The notes: generated from the sequence alone by a model not told the origin. Positions 23,870-33,546 are shown, counted from the first letter of the stretch. The stretch: 64,000 bases of DNA from Cellulophaga fucicola (GCF_900119145.1 NZ_FPIY01000001.1:372001-436000), one strand, 5' to 3'. Numbers and translations are program-made.

Positions 23870-26638
23870 ATGAAAAAATATATAATTTTAGCTTTAATAT
23901 TACTCTTTAGTTTAACTACTTACTCTCAACAAAAAGAAACATTAGTAACTATTCAATTTAAAGATTCTCCTATTAAAGATGTTTTAAGTAAAATTGAAAA
24001 CAGCTATAATCTTAACTTTTATTTTTCTGATAAATGGTTTAATAGTGGTAAAGTATCTGGTATTTATACAGAGGAAAAATTAACAACCATTTTAGAAGAT
24101 ATCTTTAAAAATACAGATTTAAATTATTTTATTGATAAAGCAAATGTTTATATTCTGCAAAATAGAATTGTATACAATGAGTTACCTAAAATTTTCTCAG
24201 CTCCAATAAATGATACAGTAAGTATTAAAGAGAAAAAAAGTAATATTATTACCCCTGTTTTTTACAATAAAAATAATAATGATGTAAATAATAGTATCAT
24301 TGAAACTGTTAGGATTGGTAAGTCTACTATAAATAGTACTAAAAGTATTTTTACATTAAGCGGGTATATAAAACAACATTTAAATAATGAACCTATTCCT
24401 AATGTAACTATTTATGTAAAAAATAGAAATTTAGGGGTATCTACAAACAATAATGGTTTTTATGAAATTAAGTTGCCCAAAGGAGAAAACTTAATAGAAG
24501 TGAGCTCTATAGGTGTAAAGACACAAATAAAAAGAGTCTTTTTATTTAATAATGGGCAGTTAAATTTTAGTTTAAATGAAGATATAGAAGAATTAGATGA
24601 AATTATTGTAGATGGTGCACAAGATGTTAATGTAGAAGAAACCCTAATGGGTACTTCAGAAATAGACTCGGAAGAGTCTAAAAATATACCACTGGTTTTA
24701 GGAGAACGAAATATATTAAAAGTGGCAACTACACTACCAGGTATTACTACTGCAGGAGAAGGAGCTACAGGCTTTAATGTAAGAGGAGGTAAAACAGACC
24801 AAAATTTAATACTTTTAGATGATGCAGTTATTTATAACCCATCTCATTTTTTTGGTATTTTTCAGGCTTTAAACCCATTTACAACTAAGAGTTTAAAAGT
24901 ATACAAAGGCAGTATTCCTTCAGAATTTGGAGGGCGTTTATCATCAGTTTTTGATATAAAATCTAAAGATGGAAGTATAGATAATTTTACTGGCGAAGCA
25001 TCCATAGGGCCAATTACAAATAATATTGCATTAGAACTTCCTGTTGTAAAAGGTAAATCCTCATTAATGGTTGGTGGGAGATCTACTTATTCTGACTGGG
25101 TTCTAAAATCATTGGATGATGATAATTTAAAAAAGAGTAAAGCAAATTTTTATGACTTAATAGCAAAGTACAATCATAAAATTAATGATAAAAATGACAT
25201 TAAAGCTACAGCATATTACAGTAAGGATGTTTTTAGCATAACTTCAGATTCCTTATACAGTTACAATAATGCAGTTTTTTCTTTAAGCTGGGATAATCAG
25301 TTAAACGATAAAAATGTAGGTAATTTATCCTTATTTAACAGTCATTACGGATTTAATATAGATTATGATGGAGATACAAATGATGATTTTGCGTTTGATT
25401 ACGGAATTATAGAAACAGGTTTTAAATATAAAGTAACATACTTATATAATAGTAAACATAAAATTAACTATGGTATAACTAGTAAGCTATATAATGTTAC
25501 CCCAGGTAATAAAGAACCTTTGGGAGATGAATCTGATGTAGAGAAAATTAATTTAGATAAAGAAAAAGGATTGGAATCTGCTATTTTCTTATCAGACGAT
25601 TTCGAATTAAATGATAAATTGATGTTTAATTTAGGAGTTAGATATTCAGCCTTTACAACATTAGGAAAAAATATAACAAGAGTTTATAAGAATGAAGAAC
25701 CTAAAAATGATGAAACAGTAGAAGAAATAGTAAACTTTGATAATAATGAAGAAGTAAAAACTTATGGAGGGTTAGAAACTAGAATAGCTGTTAGATACTT
25801 ATTAAAAGATAATTTATCAATTAAGGCTAGTTATAATAAAATGTATCAATACATACACACTTTATCTAATAACACTACAGGGTCTCCTATTGATACTTGG
25901 AAATTATCAGACTACAACATTAAACCACAAAAAGCAGAACAGTTTGCTTTAGGATTATATAAAAATATTGAAGGGAATGATTATGAAATTAGTTTAGAAG
26001 GCTACTATAAATTGTCTAATAACGTGCCAGATTTTAAAACGGGAGCACAGTTAACATTAAATGAAAATATAGAAACTGAAATTTTGCAAGGTAAAGGAAA
26101 AGCTTATGGAGTAGAATTTTTAGTACGTAAAAATGCAGGAGATGTAAATGGATGGTTAAGCTACACGTATTCTAGATCTTTTTTAAAGTTGAATAGTAAG
26201 TTTTCTGAAGAACAAGTTAACGACGGAGACTATTTTCCTTCAAATTATGATAAGCCTCATAACTTAAATTTGGTTTCTAATTTTAAAATAACACGTAGGT
26301 TTAGCTTTTCAGGTAATTTTACATATCAAACAGGAAGACCAGTAACATATCCCATTGGAAACTTTACATACAAAGGATCAAATTATTCAATATACAGTGA
26401 TAGAAATAAGTTTAGAATACCAGATTATTTTAGGTTAGATCTAAGTTTTAATGTAGAAGGTAATCATAAACTTAAAAAAATAGGACATAGTTTTTGGAAC
26501 ATATCTGTGTACAATGTACTTGGAAGAAATAACCCTTATTCGGTTTATTTTGTAACAGAAGACAATGAAGTTAAGGCGTATAAAAGCTCTATTTTTTCTA
26601 TTCCAATTCCAACCATAACTTACAATATAAAATTTTAA
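23870..26638 (+). CDS. TonB-dependent receptor with STN and carboxypeptidase-regulatory domains
   Basis: This 922-aa outer-membrane receptor has a signal peptide (1-20), a secretin/TonB short N-terminal (STN) domain at about 24-97, a carboxypeptidase-regulatory-like domain at about 161-235, a plug at about 255-370 (LPGITTAGEGATGFNVRGG, then EFGGRLSSVFDIKS) and a C-terminal 22-strand-type barrel ending in the aromatic ITYNIKF. STN domains in Bacteroidota usually receive or send signals to FecR-type anti-sigma factors, but no fecI/fecR pair lies here. With a DUF4249 lipoprotein and an MG2-like protein downstream it forms a four-gene unit; the cargo is unknown. Confidence 0.9.
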   Translation: MKKYIILALILLFSLTTYSQQKETLVTIQFKDSPIKDVLSKIENSYNLNFYFSDKWFNSGKVSGIYTEEKLTTILEDIFKNTDLNYFIDKANVYILQNRIVYNELPKIFSAPINDTVSIKEKKSNIITPVFYNKNNNDVNNSIIETVRIGKSTINSTKSIFTLSGYIKQHLNNEPIPNVTIYVKNRNLGVSTNNNGFYEIKLPKGENLIEVSSIGVKTQIKRVFLFNNGQLNFSLNEDIEELDEIIVDGAQDVNVEETLMGTSEIDSEESKNIPLVLGERNILKVATTLPGITTAGEGATGFNVRGGKTDQNLILLDDAVIYNPSHFFGIFQALNPFTTKSLKVYKGSIPSEFGGRLSSVFDIKSKDGSIDNFTGEASIGPITNNIALELPVVKGKSSLMVGGRSTYSDWVLKSLDDDNLKKSKANFYDLIAKYNHKINDKNDIKATAYYSKDVFSITSDSLYSYNNAVFSLSWDNQLNDKNVGNLSLFNSHYGFNIDYDGDTNDDFAFDYGIIETGFKYKVTYLYNSKHKINYGITSKLYNVTPGNKEPLGDESDVEKINLDKEKGLESAIFLSDDFELNDKLMFNLGVRYSAFTTLGKNITRVYKNEEPKNDETVEEIVNFDNNEEVKTYGGLETRIAVRYLLKDNLSIKASYNKMYQYIHTLSNNTTGSPIDTWKLSDYNIKPQKAEQFALGLYKNIEGNDYEISLEGYYKLSNNVPDFKTGAQLTLNENIETEILQGKGKAYGVEFLVRKNAGDVNGWLSYTYSRSFLKLNSKFSEEQVNDGDYFPSNYDKPHNLNLVSNFKITRRFSFSGNFTYQTGRPVTYPIGNFTYKGSNYSIYSDRNKFRIPDYFRLDLSFNVEGNHKLKKIGHSFWNISVYNVLGRNNPYSVYFVTEDNEVKAYKSSIFSIPIPTITYNIKF

Positions 26639-26644
26639 ACTGAA

Positions 26645-27868
26645 ATGATAAAAAACATTATAAATCTTAATAAGGCTTTCTTTGCTTTTTTACTAGTTAC
26701 TTTTTTATTAGTAGGTTGTATTGAGGAGTTTACTCCAGAAACAAAAGATTATGACAGTATATTAGTTGTAGATGCTGTTTTAACAGACGAGTATAAGTAT
26801 CAGAAAATAAAGTTAAGTAGAACTTTTAAATTTGAAGAAGACGGTGCTAAAAGCGAAGAAGGGGCTACTATTTCTATTTCAGATAATTTAAATAATGAAT
26901 ATAGTTTTAGTGAGTTAGAGTCGGGAGAATATGTATCAGATGTAGCTTTTAAAGCAGAAAACTTAGAGTATGTATTATATGTAAAAACAGCTAACGGTAA
27001 AGAATATAAATCTACTGTTACAATTTTAAGTACAGGTAGTGAAATAGATAATGTCTCTGGGAAAATAACAACTAATTCTAATCAAGAGCAAGGTGTTTCA
27101 ATAGTGGTAGATGTTAAAGAAGCTTCAGGAGAAGTAAAGTATTATAGGTATGAGTATGAAGAAACTCATAAAATTATAGCACCATGGTTTAACAAAAGAA
27201 AAGCTATTATAGTTTCTGAAGAACCACCTGAAATAAAAATTGAAAATTTTAATGATGAAACAGGTAAAGTTTGTTACAGTACTAAAGAGTCCAATTCTTT
27301 AATTATAGGATCTACAGAGGGCCTAAGTGGAGGACAGTTAGTTAATTTTCCGGTAAGGTTTATAGATAGAAATGATTATAAAATTTTAAACAGATATACC
27401 ATATTAGTTAAACAGTATATTATATCTAGAGAAGCACATACTTTTTATAAGACTTTAGAGGATTTTTCTAGTTCAGAGAGTTTGTTTTCGCAAATACAAC
27501 CTGGTTTTTTAAAGGGAAATATAGAGAGTGTAAATGATAAAAATGAAAAAGTTATTGGTTTTTTTGAAGTTTCATCTGTTTCATCTAAAAGAATATTTTT
27601 TGAGTATAAAGATATTTTTACAGATAAACCTTCTAATGCTAAGTATCCATTTTCTTGTTCATTTATAGCTCCTACAGATGAAAGAAAAGTAATAGAAATT
27701 CTTAAAAATAATAGCTATACATGGATTACAGATGAACCTGAGCTCTGTACTAATGAGTTTTGTCCTTATGGTGAAATAGAAGAAGGACCTAATGTATATG
27801 TTAGAGTTGCATGTGGAGATTGTAGTGTTTTTAGTAGTAGTATAGTTCCTGATTTTTGGGAAGATTAA
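26645..27868 (+). CDS. DUF4249 domain-containing lipoprotein
   Basis: The 407-aa lipoprotein has its lipobox at LLVGC, with Cys25 as the acylated residue. The mature N-terminus (IEEFTPETKDYDSILVVDAVLTDE and the following KIKLSRT) is the signature opening of DUF4249, a family nearly always encoded beside a TonB receptor in Bacteroidota. It is predicted to be surface- or periplasm-facing on the outer membrane and to partner with the receptor. It has a Cys-rich C-terminus (CTNEFCPYG and CGDCSVF), possibly forming disulfides. It begins 6 bp after the receptor gene. Confidence 0.88.
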   Translation: MIKNIINLNKAFFAFLLVTFLLVGCIEEFTPETKDYDSILVVDAVLTDEYKYQKIKLSRTFKFEEDGAKSEEGATISISDNLNNEYSFSELESGEYVSDVAFKAENLEYVLYVKTANGKEYKSTVTILSTGSEIDNVSGKITTNSNQEQGVSIVVDVKEASGEVKYYRYEYEETHKIIAPWFNKRKAIIVSEEPPEIKIENFNDETGKVCYSTKESNSLIIGSTEGLSGGQLVNFPVRFIDRNDYKILNRYTILVKQYIISREAHTFYKTLEDFSSSESLFSQIQPGFLKGNIESVNDKNEKVIGFFEVSSVSSKRIFFEYKDIFTDKPSNAKYPFSCSFIAPTDERKVIEILKNNSYTWITDEPELCTNEFCPYGEIEEGPNVYVRVACGDCSVFSSSIVPDFWED

Positions 27869-27878
27869 AATATAATTA

Positions 27879-29642
27879 ATGAAAAAAATATATAAAATTT
27901 TTATCTTGTTTTTTTTTATTCAATTTTCCAATTTTTTAATTGGTCAACAAAATAAAATAGAGAGTAATGTTTCTAACGCATTAAAAGAACAAGTTTTTAT
28001 ACATTACAACTCTAGTTTGTTATTAGTAGGTGAGTATCTTCACTATACTATGTATTGTACTTATTTAAAAAATCAAAAACCAAGCACTATTAGTAAAATT
28101 GGTTATGTAGAACTAGTAGGTGAAGGTAATAAAGTTATTATTAGCCAAAAAGTTAGGCTTATTAATGGTTTAGGAAGAGGAGATTTTTTTCTACCCGTTT
28201 CTATACCCAGTGGAAACTATAAAATTATTGGATATACAAATTGGATGAAAAATAATGAAACCACATCTTACTTTGCTGGGGACATTAATGTTATTAATCC
28301 TTATCAGGAAAATCAAAAAATAAATTTTATAACAAATAAAAATTTAAGTAATAATAATTTTGATCTAAAAAACGAAACTACAAATAAAGTCGATTTAACA
28401 GTTGAGTTGTCCAATAACACATACAAGCAACGTTCAAAAGTGAGTATGTCGCTATCTCCAAATCAAGAACATATTAATGGCAATTATTCTATATCTGTTC
28501 ATCAGAAAAATTCTATTATTACAAATACAGAAGATTATTCTAATAATTATAAAGAATTTAAAGGTGAGGAATATCCATATATTAAGCTTGTAGAAGGTAG
28601 TGCAATTTCTTTACCAGAGTTACGGGGGGAAATTATTAAAGGAACTATAGAAACAGCTAATACTGCTTTACCAATTCATAATATTTCTATCTCTATTTCC
28701 GTACCTAATAGTAATGGTTATTTTTTTAAATTTTCAAGAACAAACAGTAAAGGAGAGTTTGTTTTTATTTTAGATAAAGAGTATGATGCTGATGATGCTG
28801 TTATTCAGGTAATTAGTAAAAATAATAATGATTATAAGTTAAAAATATTACCATATACAGGAGTAGATTTATCAAACTTAACATATAAAAGACTAAGAAT
28901 ACCATATTCGGCTAATCAGTTAATATTAAATAGAAGTATCCATAATCAAATAGATAATGCCTATTTTGAATTAAAACCAGATTCAATTTTAATTAACAAA
29001 AAGAGTGAACCCTTTACAATGAATAATAAGATTGTTTACAAACTAGATGATTATACGCGTTTTAAAACAGTAAAAGAAACATTAATAGAAGTAGTAGACA
29101 ATGTTTGGTCTAAGAAAATAGATGATAATAGATATGTTTTTCAAGTAAGAATGGAAAATAAAGCTTATGATTATTTTGAATTGCCAGAAATTAAGGCTCT
29201 TGTTCTTGTAGATGGTGTAGTTGTTCAGGATCATACAATTATGATGGATTATGATGCTAGAAAAATAGAAAGTATTAGTCTTTTAAAAAGAAAATATGTT
29301 TACGGAGAAGAAGTTTATCAAGGTATAATTGAAATTTTCACAAAAGCGGGTGATTTCAAATTACCTTATTCTAAATCAGGTGTAATAAATTATAATTTGT
29401 TTAAGCCAATACAAAATTTAATTTATTATAAACCTAATTACAAAAAATTAGATATTAATAAACATATTCCAGATTTTAGATATCAATTGTTATGGGAACC
29501 AAATATTACTTTTAAAGATTTAAAAACTAAAGAAATAGAGTTCTATACGTCAGATGTAAAAGGAGCTTTTACACTTACACTTAAAGGGTTTACAGAAAAT
29601 GGTAAGGAAGTGTCAATAGAAAAAGATTTTATAGTTGAATAA
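27879..29642 (+). CDS. MG2-like secreted protein with a TonB-plug-like segment
   Basis: This 587-aa protein has a signal peptide (1-22). Residues about 38-145 resemble the MG2 (macroglobulin) opening (VFIHYNSSLLLVGEYLHYTMY and later LPVSIPSGNYKIIGYTNWMKN). A carboxypeptidase-regulatory-like segment lies near 250-315. At 441-489 there is a pattern shared with SusC-type plugs: VDG (444-446), ESISLL (464-469), YG (475-476) and GIIEIFTK (482-489), but no barrel follows. I infer an envelope-associated accessory protein of the receptor/DUF4249 system. It ends 58 bp before the ilv leader ORF and has no terminator of its own. Confidence 0.75.
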   Translation: MKKIYKIFILFFFIQFSNFLIGQQNKIESNVSNALKEQVFIHYNSSLLLVGEYLHYTMYCTYLKNQKPSTISKIGYVELVGEGNKVIISQKVRLINGLGRGDFFLPVSIPSGNYKIIGYTNWMKNNETTSYFAGDINVINPYQENQKINFITNKNLSNNNFDLKNETTNKVDLTVELSNNTYKQRSKVSMSLSPNQEHINGNYSISVHQKNSIITNTEDYSNNYKEFKGEEYPYIKLVEGSAISLPELRGEIIKGTIETANTALPIHNISISISVPNSNGYFFKFSRTNSKGEFVFILDKEYDADDAVIQVISKNNNDYKLKILPYTGVDLSNLTYKRLRIPYSANQLILNRSIHNQIDNAYFELKPDSILINKKSEPFTMNNKIVYKLDDYTRFKTVKETLIEVVDNVWSKKIDDNRYVFQVRMENKAYDYFELPEIKALVLVDGVVVQDHTIMMDYDARKIESISLLKRKYVYGEEVYQGIIEIFTKAGDFKLPYSKSGVINYNLFKPIQNLIYYKPNYKKLDINKHIPDFRYQLLWEPNITFKDLKTKEIEFYTSDVKGAFTLTLKGFTENGKEVSIEKDFIVE

Positions 29643-29683
29643 TTTTTTAAAAATAAAAAGTAGTATTTAAAAAAAATTATATC

Positions 29684-29691
29684 TAATATTG
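29684..29691 (+). promoter_or_regulatory. Possible -7 element (TAATATTG) for the ilv leader transcript
   Basis: Seven of eight bases match TAnnTTTG, 8 bp upstream of the leader ATG. That would give a very short leader 5' end, so a promoter further upstream, or read-through from the preceding operon, is also possible. Confidence 0.3.
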
Positions 29692-29699
29692 TTATCAGA

Positions 29700-29759
29700 A
29701 TGAAAACAAACAACATAATTATTATCGTATTAGTCATTATTATCTCTCTCTGGGGGTGA
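29700..29759 (+). CDS. Ilv operon leader peptide (19 aa, Ile/Val/Leu-rich)
   Basis: ATG at 29700 to TGA 29757-29759. The peptide is MKTNNIIIIVLVIIISLWG: seven Ile, two Val and two Leu among 19 residues, with the regulatory codons clustered before the RNA element. Such composition directly upstream of ilvD and a terminator is the hallmark of amino-acid-controlled leader peptides (compare enterobacterial IlvL). The stop codon lies inside segment 2 of the attenuator, which is what the attenuation mechanism requires. Too short for gene callers. Confidence 0.85.
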   Translation: MKTNNIIIIVLVIIISLWG

Positions 29760-29817
29760 TACGGTCTTATATTGATTTTAAGAAAAGCCTGTGTCATACA
29801 AATTGACACAGGCTTTT
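29724..29817 (+). promoter_or_regulatory. Ilv transcription attenuator (protector, antiterminator and terminator helices)
   Basis: Segment 1 (29724-29732, inside the Ile-Val-Leu codons) pairs with segment 2 (29757-29765): 9 contiguous pairs including three G-U. Segment 2 (29757-29764) can instead pair with segment 3 (29788-29796, CCTGTGTCA): 8 pairs with one bulged base. Segment 3 also forms the terminator with segment 4 (29804-29817). Expected logic: scarcity of Ile-tRNA (or Val/Leu) stalls the ribosome over segment 1, segment 2 pairs with 3, and ilv genes are read; with plenty, the ribosome reaches the stop codon in segment 2 and the terminator forms. Pairings were worked out by hand. Confidence 0.8.
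29783..29817 (+). terminator. Attenuator terminator of the ilv leader
   Basis: A perfect 14-bp stem, AAAAGCCTGTGTCA (29783-29796) with TGACACAGGCTTTT (29804-29817), a 7-nt loop, and a run of T to about 29821. It would also end transcripts entering from the TonB/DUF4249 operon, which lacks its own terminator. Confidence 0.93.
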
Positions 29818-29825
29818 TTTTGTTT

Positions 29826-29845
29826 TAAGCTTTACGTAAAGCTTA
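29826..29845. repeat. 20-bp perfect palindrome just after the attenuator
   Basis: TAAGCTTTACGTAAAGCTTA is fully self-complementary. It may be an operator, or form an 8-bp stem with an ACGT loop in the read-through transcript. Confidence 0.5.
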
Positions 29846-30053
29846 GATGTTAGGAGTAAATACTCTAAATAAAAATAGCTGAGTGTGATACAAATTAAGG
29901 GTTTATGTTTCTGGTAATTAACGAGTTAAGTAAATATATTGAAGGTTGAATTTATATAAAAAAACAATGTTAAAAAAATGAAGAAAGTGAAAGAATTATA
30001 TTTGAATAGTAAATTATATTTAATAAAGTCAAAGAATTACAATATATAGCCAA
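29846..30053 (+). other. Untranslated leader between attenuator and ilvD
   Basis: No ORF of note. An exact TAnnTTTG element (TATATTTG) at 29997-30004 could be an attenuator-independent promoter 50 bp before ilvD, but no -33 element was found. A near repeat AAAGAATTA occurs around 29990 and 30033. Otherwise I see nothing in this stretch. Confidence 0.4.
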
Positions 30054-31730
30054 ATGGAGTTAAATAAGTACAGTAAGAACGTAACACAAGACCCTACACA
30101 ACCAGCAGCACAAGCTATGTTGTACGGTATAGGTTTTAAAGATGAAGATTTTAGTAAGCCAATTGTGGGTATTGCAAGTACTGGTTACGAAGGTAATCCG
30201 TGTAATATGCACTTAAATGATTTAGCTAAGGACGTTAAGGAAGGTGTTAATTCTAATGAGTCTGTTGGACTAATTTTTAATACAATTGGTGTTAGTGACG
30301 GTATTTCTATGGGGACTCCAGGAATGCGTTTTTCATTGCCTTCTAGAGATATTATAGCAGATTCTATGGAGACTGTTGTGCAAGGTATGTCTTATGACGG
30401 TTTAGTAACTGTTGTTGGTTGTGATAAGAATATGCCTGGTGCACTTATGGCTATGATCCGTTTAAATAGGCCATCTATATTGGTTTATGGTGGTACCATT
30501 GCTTCGGGTTGTCATAATGATAGAAAGCTAGATATCGTTTCTGCTTTTGAAGCTTGGGGAGAAAAGGTGGCTGGTACTATGAAAGAAGAAGAATTTGGTT
30601 GTATTATTAAAAAAGCTATTCCAGGTGCAGGTGCTTGTGGTGGTATGTATACAGCAAATACTATGGCTTCAGCAATAGAAGCATTAGGTATGTCTTTACC
30701 TTACAACTCATCTAACCCAGCAACAGGAAAAGAAAAAAAGCAAGAATGTATAGATGCAGGTAAACAAATGTATTACCTGTTAGAAAAAGATATTAAGCCA
30801 TTAGATATTGTTACAAGAAAATCAATAGAGAATGCAATTCGTTTAGTAACAATTATGGGAGGTTCTACAAATGCTGTATTGCACTTTTTAGCTATTGCTA
30901 GAGCAGCAGATATAGACTTTACATTACAAGATTTTCAAAAAATAAGTGACACCACTCCTTTTATAGCAGATTTAAAACCTAGTGGTAAATATTTAATGGA
31001 AGACGTACACCGTATTGGTGGTATTCCGGCAGTATTAAAATACTTATTAGAAAACGGATTGTTACACGGAGATTGTTTAACTGTTACCGGTAAAACATTA
31101 GCAGAAAACTTAAAAGATGTTCCAGGTTTAATAGAGGGGCAAGATGTTATTCGTCCTCTAGAAAACCCAATTAAAGCAACAGGTCATTTACGTATGTTGT
31201 ATGGCAATTTAGCAGAGAATGGCTCTGTAGCAAAAATAACAGGTAAAGAAGGGTTGTTATTTAAAGGTACAGCTAAGGTTTTTAATAGCGAATACGATGC
31301 TAATGATGGTATTAGAGACGGAAAAGTTAAAAAAGGTGATGTAGTCGTCATTAGATATGAAGGACCAAAAGGCGGACCAGGAATGCCAGAAATGCTTAAA
31401 CCAACAGCAGCTATTATGGGTGCTGGTTTAGGGAAAGAGGTAGCATTAATTACAGATGGTCGTTTTTCTGGTGGTACACACGGCTTTGTTGTTGGTCATA
31501 TTGCACCAGAAGCTCAAGATGGAGGTACAATTGCACTTGTAAAAGATGGAGATATTATTACAATAGATGCAGAAACAAATGCAATTAATGTAGATGTAAC
31601 CAAAGAAGAACTTGCAAAACGTAAAGAATCTTGGTTGGCTCCAGAATTAAAATTTAAAAAAGGTGTGTTATACAAATACGCACGTTCTGTATCATCTGCA
31701 GCACAAGGTTGTGTAACGGATGAATTTTAA
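30054..31730 (+). CDS. ilvD: Dihydroxy-acid dehydratase
   Basis: This 558-aa enzyme dehydrates 2,3-dihydroxy-isovalerate and 2,3-dihydroxy-3-methylvalerate to the keto acids of valine and isoleucine. The Fe-S ligand cysteines are seen in [14 protein letters not shown] and [15 protein letters not shown], and the C-terminal [15 protein letters not shown] motif is intact. Length is typical. It is the first structural gene of the attenuator-controlled ilv operon; ilvB follows after 82 bp. Confidence 0.97.
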   Translation: MELNKYSKNVTQDPTQPAAQAMLYGIGFKDEDFSKPIVGIASTGYEGNPCNMHLNDLAKDVKEGVNSNESVGLIFNTIGVSDGISMGTPGMRFSLPSRDIIADSMETVVQGMSYDGLVTVVGCDKNMPGALMAMIRLNRPSILVYGGTIASGCHNDRKLDIVSAFEAWGEKVAGTMKEEEFGCIIKKAIPGAGACGGMYTANTMASAIEALGMSLPYNSSNPATGKEKKQECIDAGKQMYYLLEKDIKPLDIVTRKSIENAIRLVTIMGGSTNAVLHFLAIARAADIDFTLQDFQKISDTTPFIADLKPSGKYLMEDVHRIGGIPAVLKYLLENGLLHGDCLTVTGKTLAENLKDVPGLIEGQDVIRPLENPIKATGHLRMLYGNLAENGSVAKITGKEGLLFKGTAKVFNSEYDANDGIRDGKVKKGDVVVIRYEGPKGGPGMPEMLKPTAAIMGAGLGKEVALITDGRFSGGTHGFVVGHIAPEAQDGGTIALVKDGDIITIDAETNAINVDVTKEELAKRKESWLAPELKFKKGVLYKYARSVSSAAQGCVTDEF

Positions 31731-31812
31731 CTAAAAATTTAAAAATTAGAAAAGTAACATTGCTTGGTTTTTAAAACTTTACAATAACACTTTTTACTTT
31801 AACTCTTTGAAG

Positions 31813-33546
31813 ATGGAAACAGTAAAAGAAAAAAAGACAGGATCAAAAACTAAAAAGACCATAAAAATAAGTGGTGCAGAAGCAATTATACATTGCTTAT
31901 TAGCAGAAGGAGTAGATTTAATTTATGGCTACCCAGGTGGTGCAATTATGCCTGTTTATGACGAGTTATATAAGTTTCAAGATAAATTAACTCATATTCT
32001 TACACGTCATGAGCAAGGGGCAACACACGCAGCTCAAGGGTATGCAAGGGTTTCAGGTAAAGTTGGTGTTGCATTAGCAACTTCTGGTCCTGGAGCAACA
32101 AATTTAGTGACAGGATTGGCAGATGCCCAAATAGATTCTACACCAATGGTGTGTATTACAGGCCAGGTTCCTAGACATTTATTAGGTACAGATGCTTTTC
32201 AAGAGACAGATATTGTTGGTATTTCTACACCAGTTACAAAATGGAATTACCAAGTTACAAGAGCTGAAGAAATTCCAGAAATATTAGCAAAGGCTTTTTA
32301 CATTGCTAGATCTGGTAGACCTGGCCCTGTATTAGTAGATATTACTAAAGATGCACAGTTTCAAGAATTTGATTTTAGTTATGAAGCCTGCGTTGGTGTA
32401 CGTAGTTACAATCCGTTTCCTAAAATTGATACGGCAAAAGTAGAAGCTGCTGCGGCACTAATTAATTCAGCAAAAAAGCCACTTATTGTATTTGGTCAAG
32501 GTGTAATTTTAGGAGAAGCAGAAGCACAACTTAAAGCATTAATAGAGAAAGCAGGTATACCATCTGCGTGGACTATTTTAGGTGTTGCTGCATTAAATAG
32601 TGACCATCCTTTAAACGTTGGTATGGTTGGTATGCACGGTAATTATGCTCCAAATGTATTAACTAATGAGTGCGATGTTTTAATTGCCATTGGTATGCGT
32701 TTTGATGATCGTGTTACTGGTAATTTAGATAGCTACGCTAAACAGGCAAAAATTATTCATTTTGATATTGACCCTGCTGAAATTAATAAAAATGTACAAA
32801 CAGACGTTGCTGTTTTAGGCAATGCAAAAGATAGCTTAGAGGCTTTACTTCCTTTTATAAAAGAGAATGAGCACAAAGCTTGGCATACTGTTTTTAAAGA
32901 AATGTATCAGGTAGAGTTTGATACGGTTATAGAAAAAGATATTCGTCCAACCAAAGAAAGATTGACAATGGGCGAAGTTATAGAACAGGTTAATTTAGCT
33001 TCAAAAAATAGCGCCGTTATAGTTAGTGATGTTGGTCAGCATCAAATGATTGCTTGTAGATATGCAAAATTCAACCAGACAAAAAGTAATATTACATCTG
33101 GTGGTTTAGGTACTATGGGTTTTGCTTTACCAGCTGCTATTGGTGCCAAAATGGGAGCAATGGATAGGGAAGTAGTAGCTATTATTGGAGATGGCGGTTA
33201 CCAAATGACAATACAGGAGTTGGGCGTAATTTTTCAGCATAAAGTACCTGTAAAAATCATTGTATTAAATAACGATCATTTAGGAATGGTACGTCAATGG
33301 CAAGAGCTATTTTTTGAAAAAAGATATGCATCTACTGTAATGGTAAATCCAGATTTTGTAAAAATAGCAGAAGGCTATCACATTAAATCTAAACGCGTTA
33401 GTGAACGTAGCGAGTTAAAATCTACAATTGAAGAAATGTTAGCGTCTAAAGAACCATATTTTTTAGAAGTTAAAGTAGAGCAAGAAGATAATGTTTTTCC
33501 TATGATTCCTTCTGGGGCTTCAGTATCAGACGTTAGATTAAAATAA
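31813..33546 (+). CDS. ilvB: Acetolactate synthase, large catalytic subunit
   Basis: The start is the ATG at 31813 (577 aa, METVKEKKTGSK); a TTG two codons earlier is unlikely. The enzyme condenses pyruvate with pyruvate or 2-ketobutyrate using ThDP, FAD and Mg. Visible features are YGYPGGAIMPVYD, the ThDP-activating glutamate in RHEQGATHAAQGYA, and the ThDP-binding motif GDGGYQMTIQEL near the C-terminus. It sits between ilvD and its regulatory subunit ilvN (58-bp gap), as expected. Confidence 0.97.
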   Translation: METVKEKKTGSKTKKTIKISGAEAIIHCLLAEGVDLIYGYPGGAIMPVYDELYKFQDKLTHILTRHEQGATHAAQGYARVSGKVGVALATSGPGATNLVTGLADAQIDSTPMVCITGQVPRHLLGTDAFQETDIVGISTPVTKWNYQVTRAEEIPEILAKAFYIARSGRPGPVLVDITKDAQFQEFDFSYEACVGVRSYNPFPKIDTAKVEAAAALINSAKKPLIVFGQGVILGEAEAQLKALIEKAGIPSAWTILGVAALNSDHPLNVGMVGMHGNYAPNVLTNECDVLIAIGMRFDDRVTGNLDSYAKQAKIIHFDIDPAEINKNVQTDVAVLGNAKDSLEALLPFIKENEHKAWHTVFKEMYQVEFDTVIEKDIRPTKERLTMGEVIEQVNLASKNSAVIVSDVGQHQMIACRYAKFNQTKSNITSGGLGTMGFALPAAIGAKMGAMDREVVAIIGDGGYQMTIQELGVIFQHKVPVKIIVLNNDHLGMVRQWQELFFEKRYASTVMVNPDFVKIAEGYHIKSKRVSERSELKSTIEEMLASKEPYFLEVKVEQEDNVFPMIPSGASVSDVRLK

